From the NCBI GenBank assembly GCA_947184155.2, contig CAMXCT020006647.1:186001-250000 (forward strand): 64,000 bases of DNA, given 5' to 3'. The notes beneath the pieces are model-generated. The model worked only from the letters and a program-made list of their open reading frames with translations. It was not told where the DNA came from and did not search any database. The stretch is from Cladocopium goreaui (taxonomy: Eukaryota; Sar; Dinophyceae; Suessiales; Symbiodiniaceae). The position numbers were made by a program, and so were the translations under genes. Below are positions 22,901 through 32,100 of this stretch, in pieces; positions within the stretch are counted from its first letter, which is position 1; each line of letters begins with the position of its first letter.

Positions 22901-24366
22901 CGAAGCCTAAAGCTACTCCCAAGGAGAAGGCAGCGCCCAAGGCGAAGGCCAAGGCCGATGCAGCTCCAGTTCTACCATCACCTCAGCCTAAACAGCATGC
23001 AAAAGGAAAAGGAAAAGGTCAAGGGAAAGGGAAGGACCGATCAAACGGCCGAAGTACCAGCCCCAGATCCAAGAAGAAGATCCCATGCCATTTCCATTTC
23101 ATCAAGAAAGCATGCAGAAAAGGCAAGGATTGTGAATACAGTCACGACCAAAAGGTATTTGATGCGAACAAGAATGCAAAAGGCAACGGTCGGAAGCCAG
23201 GAACTCCAAGAAGTCAGTCTCCGGCAAACAAGACCAAGAAGATTGATGAACCATGCTGGCATTGGGCTAAGGGCAAGTGTCGGTATGGAGACAAATGCAA
23301 CAAACGCCACGATCCTCATCTATTCAACACTGCTCCAAACACTGAAGCACCAAGCTCAAAGGCTACTCCTGCACTTATCCATGATTGGAGTGATGATGAA
23401 GGGACGTTCCATAAGGTTGCATCAAACGTGATCAAGAAGAAGATCAGATTTGATGAGTCTAAAACTCAAGTTCAAACTTACGTGAAGAAGGACTTCGTGA
23501 AGTGCAGCCGGAAATCCCAAACCATCCCCAAAGGTCATGGTAAAGTTGGCAAGCCCACTGATCAGATAAGGAAAGATGAGCAATGGTCTTATTCATGCAG
23601 GTTAGCTTCGAGCCGAGGGAAAGCAATGGCTATTCTGATCGATGAGAAGGGTGAACACAGTGACATTGATGAAGTCCTAATCATAGTCGGCCCTAGCATG
23701 GACATCCTGATCAGACTCGACGTCGAGGACGGTGAGGTGTCCAGGGAAGTATTTGTGGAAAACTATGTTCAGCATATTGAAGGTCGATATGGTAAAAGGG
23801 GCAACACAATGTGTATCACTGTTCCTGTTGAAGAGAGAGATAAGAGATTCATATTGGATTCTGGAAGTGGCCATGATCTCATTTCATCCACACGGATAAG
23901 TAGAATGGATCTCCCAACATACGATGACAAGGTCGTCAACTTCCATACAGCAAATGGGGTAACGTGTTCGACCAAACGTTCAAGCATCAAGTTCGAGGCA
24001 TTTAGCGAACCAGCAGAAGCTCACATCTTGGAGGACACACCCTCCGTGCTCTCCATGGGAAAGCGATGCGTTGATCTTGGTTATTCTTTTGTATGGCCGA
24101 CCGGAAGAACTCCATTCATGTTGGATCCAAATGGCAACTTCATCGAGATGACTGTTAAAGACTATATTCCCTATGTGAGCGTCGATCAAGAAAAGTTCAA
24201 GTTGAAATCATCTTGTGTAGAGAAGATCATGGCAATTCTTGATGATGGATGCTCAACATCGGAAGGTGAAGGTCTTTGGTCATTGATGGAGAAAGTGGGG
24301 ATGAACTTGAAGATCTTTCCGACTCCGTTGGACGATCCAATGTTAAATCACCCAAGAGATCAATGA
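19903..24366 (+). CDS. ORF1: Gag with coiled coil, CCCH fingers and protease
   Basis: Predicted 1487 residues from the first ATG (MQGGSGDSRTT); the frame opens after TGA at 19861. Residues about 125-640 are a long charged coiled coil, unusual for a Copia Gag. About 680-715 is Pro/Gly-rich. About 750-965 is an all-helical Gag-like block. About 985-1055 is Lys/Ala/Pro-rich. Two CCCH fingers follow: CHFHFIKKACRKGKDCEYSH (near 1061) and CWHWAKGKCRYGDKCNKRH (near 1117). They replace the usual CCHC knuckle and should bind RNA. Near 1319, LDSGSGHDLIS is the active-site loop of a retropepsin-type aspartic protease (DSG). The ORF would give the particle protein plus the protease that cuts it. It ends at TGA 24364-24366, overlapping ORF2 by ATGA. 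Confidence 0.85.
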   Translation: MQGGSGDSRTTQFTFNENAAMPVEEVNQSSPGDTADSGGIRSTRTTQSGWQVTSNRRRISTQSTPRSSRNSARSDVVRQGHRPSRGRTTPRDRSTRAVTDRIGERTGDSRVKRRSTDTSVASEPIAMIEELRAQCQSLRNQLNNMEAYAASRDQLIHDIEIRFTEYLREHNQNVFDEVNALNHRLSCSANEVAEYQAELMVASQEDEGATIRIQDLERRGALMEHGARRIHQRGMEIQEEYKDEVHHLQGLLGNTEARLQQLHQTNVLTTDIANRLYNEGQEMQNDFQNSIMEYRNRSEMASSSSNQLEVISQQQSIAVHELSERNQLLSEALVQSRKQAELYESSIDEITRESRKKVFEANQAKLESDLKHRNTEHDTVKRIASYRNQEAEAISHLRLESQASANLIARAEHYEELYANEQKMNCELKDEIKLQNTKLRRSLTQGSTTDGRGPEEMLVEDLRNQAKIAQIRVQDLDHEVHECLQENLLLKERLAEVADVGASSLTNAEVRTLRSELESERKLKLASGVQQYERSCMFMGEIQDRDEKIGIKNSEIVDMKRHLDELRKSLKDSETSMARINPDTLPYSAGIPNSDLASRLVIDKLENDVSEANCENAILKSWVSQIDKELTYETNVAHSYRGHALPPQQPQHSQSSKRIADLLKEVDNKIAGGTEREYYKPPSGWGGPPDPDGPPDPFGPNGPGPPPEPPGLPSVRGSQRDSADDVSTAAYTAEEVPRMSRREADKVYVSPWPKQQNLGVWQSDLIKSVVLSANDGDKAAWEAWLQPAIRPNPDIELLNDSGGQRYQSIDAKLSIALSNVIAQAGDVARHVAIKLRLRTQSHSRRGTYVMGREILALILEHFRTPGQRETSFTMEHIVSMKYLGDSNLEVFYEKWMEMVSNMMPDDVPPDDWLRDALYKKIRNSSLMMFDIKQYESWMEGDQRRNYRYLLDVIERHISRIREDKHVAAREKYARDFAGGGKPSAPAPNPTAAAPDANPKAKPKATPKEKAAPKAKAKADAAPVLPSPQPKQHAKGKGKGQGKGKDRSNGRSTSPRSKKKIPCHFHFIKKACRKGKDCEYSHDQKVFDANKNAKGNGRKPGTPRSQSPANKTKKIDEPCWHWAKGKCRYGDKCNKRHDPHLFNTAPNTEAPSSKATPALIHDWSDDEGTFHKVASNVIKKKIRFDESKTQVQTYVKKDFVKCSRKSQTIPKGHGKVGKPTDQIRKDEQWSYSCRLASSRGKAMAILIDEKGEHSDIDEVLIIVGPSMDILIRLDVEDGEVSREVFVENYVQHIEGRYGKRGNTMCITVPVEERDKRFILDSGSGHDLISSTRISRMDLPTYDDKVVNFHTANGVTCSTKRSSIKFEAFSEPAEAHILEDTPSVLSMGKRCVDLGYSFVWPTGRTPFMLDPNGNFIEMTVKDYIPYVSVDQEKFKLKSSCVEKIMAILDDGCSTSEGEGLWSLMEKVGMNLKIFPTPLDDPMLNHPRDQ

Positions 24367-26129
24367 AGAAACGTAAGAAAGCTAAGGTAAGAGATGATCA
24401 ACATGAAGTGGCTGTTGGAAGTGATGCAGGTGATGCTGAGGAAATGTCATGCTATGCTGACGAGTATGCCGAGTTTGAGGACGACGGATACGATCCCAGC
24501 ATCGCACCTGATGACATCCATGAAGATCATCCAATTGAAGTTGAAGAAATTCCTGAAGATGGAGGAGGTGAAGACGACGATGATGTCATTGATGTTGATG
24601 AGGAAGATGGAGGAGTCCGATTGAGTAAGAGGGGAACTTTGAAGAATGAAGCACGATCGAAGGTTCACCTTCTAACTCATCGCTATAAGAACCCTTACTG
24701 TGAGTCTTGCGTGCGTGCCAAGATGAAGCACAGGAAAACGTTCAGAGGTGCATTTCAGCGTAAGCTCACGAAGTTTGGGGACCTGATCACATTCGACTAC
24801 GTTGACAACCGTCGTATTGCTGAACAGGACTATGGCGACGACAAAACCATCTTTGTCATCAGGGATAGATATACAGGAATGCTTCAGTCTTATCCTTCTG
24901 CCAGAAAGGACACAGACGCCGTTATACGGGCGGTCAAACAGTTCATGGGCCGTCGTAAGATTCGAGAAGCATATTCCGATGATGCCCCACAGTTCGACAA
25001 GGCAATGAAGATCCTAAAGATCCCAATGGATACTTCTTTGGCCGGAAAGACCAAGCACAACTCGCTCGCAGAGAGAACTAACCAATTCGTCCTCGTGGCA
25101 ACAACAACCTGTCTACTTGAGGCAGGAATTCCACCATGCTTTTGGATGTATGCCATCAGATGCGTGAGCCATTTGCTCAACATCGAGCCCAACGACGATG
25201 AGGTAAGTTCTTGGTGCAAACTTCATGGAGAAGAATTCAAAGGGAAGATGATACCCTTCGGTGCCCTCGTGTACTTCAAGCCCAGTGGTTCACGTGAACG
25301 AGAACAACAACACAAGTTTGACCCTATGGGAATCCCTGGAGTGTTCGCCGGATACTCCATTGGCCCCGGGCTTCATTGGTCGAGGAAGTACAGGGTATGG
25401 GCACTATGTGATTGGAGCAAGCAGAACTTGGCTTATGATGCGGAGAAGCCCATTGCAAAGCTGAGGACTCCACACTATACCGAAAGGGTCGAGCTAAAGG
25501 AACCCCTTGAATTCCCATGCAAGTTAGAGTATGAAAGGATCAATGTTTCCATTGAAGGATTGAAAGTGAAAGATCGTCTTGAAGGAAACCCAGAAATTCT
25601 ACCGCCACCTCCACCGGATGATGATGATGATGGTGGAGATGATGACGATGGTCATGGTGGTGGTGGTGTACCTTCGTCGAAGGTCCCACGGGAACCAACT
25701 GATGGAGAGTTGGAAGCTGAAAGGCACTTTGATGCAATATCGGAAAGATTGGGACCACCAGGTATCGATAAGCCAGCACATCCAGATCTTCATATCCCTG
25801 AAGGAGGACCTGAACATTACTCCGTTGGAAAGGGTGGAGATGGGGTCGTATACCTGAATGACGATGGTGAATGGGTGAAACTCAATGCTCGCGGCCATCC
25901 ATATCGTATTGATGAACGTGGTTTTCGCAGAATATCAACTACTCCAAGGCCTTCAAAGTATACCCCTGACGAGTGGAGAAAGATGTCACCGACTGTCAGA
26001 AAAGGGATTGCCAAGGCCGAAGAGAAGAAGCTTGAAGCAGAAAGGAGAAGAAGAAGAGTGATGCGAAAATCAAGGAAAGTGAGGAGCGAGCAAAGAGAAA
26101 AGAAGAAAAGAAGAAAGAGAAAGAAGTAA
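24363..26129 (+). CDS. ORF2: Copia-type integrase
   Basis: 588 residues if started at the ATG inside the ATGA overlap (MKKRKKAKVRDD). The same frame is open back to 24270, so a -1 frameshift from ORF1 is also possible. Residues 25-90 are very acidic. At about 102-116, HLLTHRYKNPYCESC is the HHCC zinc-binding motif before the core. The catalytic triad reads D145 (TFDYVD), D206 (YSDDAPQF) and E237 (NSLAERTNQ), a D-x60-D-x30-E spacing. HNSLAER resembles the QNGVAER motif common in Copia integrases. The C-terminus is Asp/Gly-rich, then strongly Lys/Arg-rich. It inserts element cDNA into host DNA. ORF3 follows in the -1 frame with no stop in the region of overlap (26036-26129). Confidence 0.85.
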   Translation: MKKRKKAKVRDDQHEVAVGSDAGDAEEMSCYADEYAEFEDDGYDPSIAPDDIHEDHPIEVEEIPEDGGGEDDDDVIDVDEEDGGVRLSKRGTLKNEARSKVHLLTHRYKNPYCESCVRAKMKHRKTFRGAFQRKLTKFGDLITFDYVDNRRIAEQDYGDDKTIFVIRDRYTGMLQSYPSARKDTDAVIRAVKQFMGRRKIREAYSDDAPQFDKAMKILKIPMDTSLAGKTKHNSLAERTNQFVLVATTTCLLEAGIPPCFWMYAIRCVSHLLNIEPNDDEVSSWCKLHGEEFKGKMIPFGALVYFKPSGSREREQQHKFDPMGIPGVFAGYSIGPGLHWSRKYRVWALCDWSKQNLAYDAEKPIAKLRTPHYTERVELKEPLEFPCKLEYERINVSIEGLKVKDRLEGNPEILPPPPPDDDDDGGDDDDGHGGGGVPSSKVPREPTDGELEAERHFDAISERLGPPGIDKPAHPDLHIPEGGPEHYSVGKGGDGVVYLNDDGEWVKLNARGHPYRIDERGFRRISTTPRPSKYTPDEWRKMSPTVRKGIAKAEEKKLEAERRRRRVMRKSRKVRSEQREKKKRRKRKK

Positions 26130-26185
26130 AGAAAGCCAAATCCTCCAAGAAAGACGACAAAGACGATCACGTCTCAGGAGTGGCC

Positions 26186-29100
26186 ATGTCCCAAGACTAC
26201 ATCCGAAGAGGCAAGGTTTTTCAATATGGAAAAGGGTCCGTTTCTCCCGTCGGGAGAGGGGTCTCTGCCTCTGCTCCATGTTATTCAGACCTGTCGGATA
26301 CTGACGTACCGGATGATGATGACTTCTTGATGGAGTGGGATGAATGGTCTGAGATCGAGAAGGGCAAGGGACCGAAAGCCACTTGGAACAACGACAAAGT
26401 GTATGACTTCAACCAGGGGAAGGTGGTGGCTGCTGCGACATTGCACAACACCAACGAAGTACCCCAAGACGCTCGTGGCCTCAGTGATGTTTTCCTTCCA
26501 TTTCCATGCATGCCATGCATTAATCATTGTGATGATCATCGAGAAAAGCTGACTTCAAATGGTGATGGAATCAATATCAATAAGATGTTCAACACTGCAG
26601 TGGCAAGGCCTGTTGGTCGTAAGGAAATGATGGAAAACGATGATGCACGTAAAGCTATGAGGAAGGAATGGTTGGGTCAACATGCTGCTGGAGTCTATGA
26701 TTTCAGTGTCGTTAGAGAATATGATGACGTTGTTCGTGAAGCAAAGGCAAACAAGACAGAGGTTCACATGGCCAGAGTACATGGTATCTGTGTTGAGAAA
26801 AACTATCAGTTGCCTGCAGGAAGTCCCAGTAGAAAATTCAAAGGCCGAGGTGTCTTGCTTGGTAACCAGGTGAAGAACCAATTCTGGGAGGCTGCCTTCT
26901 TCCAGGACTTGGGCAATTCTCCAGCTACTTTTGAGGCATCGAGATGGGCTGATTTCTATGGGTGTCTTCCAGGCCACAATGTAAAACTTGCCGACGCCAT
27001 TCAGGCATACATTCAAGCAAAACTAACCGGACCACCATGTTGGGTTGAGCTACCTGAAGATGCATGGCCAGACGATGTCGATATTCGAAAGTTCCGTAGA
27101 CCAGTTGTAAGATTGGTTAAAGCTTTGTATGGTCACCCCGATTCGGGAACAATGTGGGAACAACACTGTGATCAGAAAGTTCGTGAACTCGACTTCGTTC
27201 CTGTTGGAGAAGAATGGCCCTCAATGTATTTTCACAAGAAACTGAAGTTACTTCTTGTCATCTATGTAGACGACTTAAAGCTGGCAGGACCGGAAGAGAA
27301 CCTGACTAAGGGTTGGGAGATGCTTCGATCAAAACTCAACATCGAGCCCGAGACTGACTTAGGACTCTACCTTGGTTGTATTTTGAGAAAGGGATCTACC
27401 AAACTTCATGATGGAACCCCGGTTTCAACTATGACCTACGACATGGAAGGATTGTTGAAGCTGTCAGTTGAGAAGTACTTGGACATTGTTGGAAAAGATA
27501 CGAAGTTGAAACAAGTATCTACTCCAAGTCTACCTGAAGAAACAAAGAAACACAAGTCTAGAGCACCATGTCCCGGGAACCCCAAGAACAAGAAGGTATG
27601 TCCATGGTGTACTCATGAATTTGATCCGGACGCTCCATTGTTTTATGAACAAGGAACCCAAGGGGAAGACGTCTCGCCTGGGGAGTCTGAGAGAGGTGCA
27701 TTAGCGCCACACGCTGCTAGCGTGTTGATGAAGCTGCTGTACGCGGCGAGGATTGCTCGTTTTGATCTGCTTCGTTCCATCAATTCCCTGGCCAGGAATG
27801 TAACAAAGTGGACCATTGATGACGATGCAAAGTTGTATCACTTAATGTGCTACGTGAATTCCAGCCTATCTAAAAGAATGACCGGATGGGTTGGGGACAA
27901 CTTCAATGAATTGACATTGTCTTTATTTGCTGATGCTGATTTTGCAGGGTGTGCCCAGTCTTTGAGATCAACTTCAGGGTCTCATATGCATATCCAGGGT
28001 AACCACACTCGGTTTCCTTTGTCCGGGGGCAGCAAACGGCAAGGATGCGTAAGCCATTCGACGCCTGAGGCCGAAATCGTTGCAGCCGATGTCACCCTCC
28101 GTACTATGGGCTTGCCCGCAATGAGCATCTGGGAAACGCTGACGGGAAAGTCGCCCAAATTATTGTTTCATGATGACAATCAGGGCATGATCGGTGTAGT
28201 CAGGTCGGGTCGTAACCCCACTATGCGGCATCTTGAGAGGACCCATGGCATAGCCATCACTTCCCTCCATGAACATTTTACTCGGGAAAACTACGTACTC
28301 ATGTACGAGGTGACCTCGAAAATGGCCGCTGACATTCACACCAAAGGTTTCAAGAATCCGTTAGCATGGAAAAGAGCATGTATGCTCATCAACCTGTTGG
28401 ACCCTGGTGACATCGGTACGAAAGATCTGCTCGATATGGTCTCACCTACCACGGATGTTGATACCACTGTCCGACAAGTGTTTCAAACCAAAACTCAAGA
28501 TGTTCCAAATTTTCCGTATACCGAAATACCTATTCTACCACCTGAGGTGTATCAGAAGGGTCTTTCTGGTAAAGAACAAGTACAACAACTACCTGGTATG
28601 GATCCCATATTGGTTGTTAAGACGCCAACTTTCTTTAGAAAGCGACCATCTGGTGTATCATTGCCTCATGATTGTTTGAGAAGTACCTGGATACTATCTC
28701 ATGGCAAATGGATCAAGGTTGAGGATCGAGTTCCACCCGTTCAACAACAAGACCGTTTTGATCAATGGGTAGAACGAGCTTGTTTCCAATACCATCCGTG
28801 TCAATTTAGTATATCACCGTCGGTGATTACTAGGCAATCAGCTGGTGTTGTCTCACCGGGACACCTGGCGTCAACAGCACGACAAGGGCTCCATGCTGCT
28901 GCGGTGCCGACTCGTCAGACTCACGTCCTGAAGTATCCTCAGTTAACTGTGGGAGTAGGTCAACTATTTTGTCATCAATCCCATGGAAATGAACCCACAA
29001 CCATTCATGCAGCTCCGTGTGGTACTGCTCGGGTGATCAACACGCTCCTTCGAGTTGTTCATGGGGGGAGTTCTGGATGGGGTAGTCTTCCAATGGGATT

Positions 29101-32100
29101 TCCTCCGACGGGGGACCCCGATGATGATCCATATCCCACAGAAAACAAAGATCCCAATCGACAACGAATTGTATTCGCTGGTGGTGATGTGATTGCTGGT
29201 AGGGTGTCAAAAGACAAAGCCTATAACCCATCAACATCATCAAGAAAGGGAAAGAAAATATCCAAAAATGAACGTGATCAAGATGAATGGATATGGAAGG
29301 ATGAAACAACATTGATGAGAGTGCACAAAATACCAAGAAGAAAGATGTTTACCCCCAAAGAGGCTGACTTTCTGCCATGTAAGCTGAGACGGTTTAGAGA
29401 TGAACGGGAAACCAACCAAGTGTTTCAGTCAAGTGGAAGATTGATCCACGATTCATGGAGATTGGTGGGGAATAACATCGAGAAGACCAATAAGAGAAAT
29501 GAATTTTGGACAGGGACCACTACCTTCAAGATCATATCCAATGCAGACATCAAAGATGTGATGGACAGCGGGTCTGACGTGGAGGACAGGGCATCGTGCC
29601 AGGACACTGTGGTCACCTGTATCCTTGATGGGAACATGAAAATCATTCCGTTGGATGACATGTTTATAGCCCATCATTACAAGTTGAAGCATGAGACCAG
29701 AAAACAAAATGATTGGGATATTCAGATGAATCTACATCGAAAGAATGGGAAGATTCTGACGTATCACTTCAAGCAGTCCTATGCTGATTTTCTCGGGAAA
29801 ATACTCAATGACGTTACCATATCTCTCAACGTCTATGAGATGAAGGATGATATCCCATGCTTGCTCCTCATGTGTGCTGAAACGCAAAGCATCATTACAA
29901 AGATTCACAAACAGAGTCGGTTTAAGATGATGCATGTGGTCACGATTACCGAAGATGACAACCTCATGTCCAACTACGGAAGGGCAAAATGGAGACGTTG
30001 CATCAGGGGTCCTAGTGACTGCGTGTTCTTTGCGGGACCTTGCACCGGTGGTTCACCGTGGAATCGGTTAAACAAAAATGTGAGTGAGGTCACAGCGCAC
30101 AACATCAGAATGAAAGCACTTCTATATTGGGAGCTATGGGAAGAGTTCACATTGTGTCTGCAACGTGTACATGTTTTGCATGCAATGGCATTGTTGGAAC
30201 TACCTCGGGGATGCGACTATTGGAATGATGAGAGAATGAAGTTTCTGATCAATGGGACCCAATCGACTGTGCATGACTTTGATGGATGCATGTATGGTTT
30301 GAAGTCACAATTCAAAGACGTTGGGACCGCAATCAAGAAACCGTGGAGGATCGTATCATGGGGGGTTGAGTTCTTTGACTTGCATGTGAAATGTGATGGC
30401 TCACACACTCACGGTCAATGTGCGGGCAGAGAAACACGTGCAACACAATTATATACCGAGAAGATTGTCAGAGCTATCCTTCGAGGTGTCACCAATCAAA
30501 TGTTGATTAACAACGTTTATGGGAAGAGATTTCGACCAAAGGTTATGGAAGAGGAAGATTACTATAAGTCGAAGTCGTGTGCATGTGTCATCATAAATGA
30601 CTATGAATGCAACACCAACGTGAAGACCATCAATGAACAACTATTCATTAACTTCATCACCCAACGAGGCGGTGTGAAGGTGAAGCTGAGGTTGTATCCA
30701 CGTCGTGGATCAATATTAGCGGATCCGGATCCCGTTAGAGGTGGATTGAAGGTGAAGTCGGGCTGTTACCTGCGTCGTTGGTGCGCCTTGACGGATCCGG
30801 ATTCCGCATACCTCACTTCGGTCTTCGCAATGGCTGGGACTGACCTTGTGATCCCTTCAGCGGCCAAAGGCATTAGTTTGCTGAAATCAACTTTGTCCCT
30901 CATCCAGGAGAAGAAACAAGAGCACAACCTTCCTGCTCCATTCTCAACCTATGAGGAGGCAAACTTCAGGGGTTACAAGGACAAGGACCTCGACGAATGG
31001 TTGGATCGAGTGAAGATTTCTCCTCCTGTCGTTGTGGCCTTAGCTTTTGTCATGGATAGAAGTGGCAGGGCGTTCGTGACTCATGCAATCAGGTTGCTCA
31101 TGAAAATGTTATCAAAAGTGACCAATGAGAATGAGTTGAAGATGTCTGCCATCAGCTTCATTGACAAAGGGGCCCGACTATCGAAATTGGTGGAAGGAGC
31201 CGCTAGAAATCCAGATGAGAAAAGCATCATGCAGATGTTGTGCACCTTCGAGTGTGCAATCAGAATAGATGAACTATGGGATACCCTCAAAGACCACTAT
31301 ACTGGGCAAAATAGTATGATCAACAAGGAGATCACAGTCAGAGATTTGCGCGACAAGATCGCAAATACTAGCCCAGCAAACCTCGGATCATTGAACCAGA
31401 CGTATCCTCCGTATGGGAGTCCTTGCTACCAAATCCGAAAGAGGACAAACTTCGAGGAAATCGCACGTCGAAAATGGGAAAAGTGGTCGTTTGAAGTGAT
31501 GCGGAGAGAAGAACCTGAACCATCTGAAGTTGAAAACCGCATCCAATATCTGGTCAACATCATGTACGAGGAGAGCTACAGCCTCGGCTATGCACTCCGA
31601 CGTCACAATGCCAGAGCGACCAGCAGCCAGGGTAAAACCATCATCGTTCAGAATGTCCTGGAAGACTGGATGTCAATGAGTTATGATCTCAGCTTGGAAC
31701 GGACGGCAGCTGTTGTCCATTTGCAAACCATTCTCATGATCTCCAAAATGCTACATGAGTGGATGACAAAATTGGAAAACTTCAGATCAATGTCACACCT
31801 GAGCGGGATCATCAAGGCTGATCTGGTCAGAATGAAACAGGCCATTGACCTCCGCGACGACCTATGGGAGTTGGGGGGCTACAACATTGAGAGGGCCGAC
31901 CAGGGCATGTTTGAGGAGGTGGAGAAACGGAACAGGACATTTTCCTGTATCCGCGACTATGTGACGACCACTGCCACCACACAGATGGGCCAAGGAGCCA
32001 CAGAGGTCTCCCACATTGATGGCTGGGACATCCCGCTGATGCCGAGAGACGGCAGAAACCCTCCAAGTCAACCGGATCATCCAGGTTGGGATCCTTCACC

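Noticed and set aside
22688-23431. 247-codon plus-strand frame overlapping ORF1
   Set aside because: Lies wholly within the Gag/zinc-finger coding region in another frame; Arg/Gln-rich artefact of Lys/Ala codons.
30038-30061. Calling a cytosine-5 methyltransferase from PCTGGSPW
   Set aside because: Only one motif resembles the family; the SAM-binding and ENV-type motifs are not visible.
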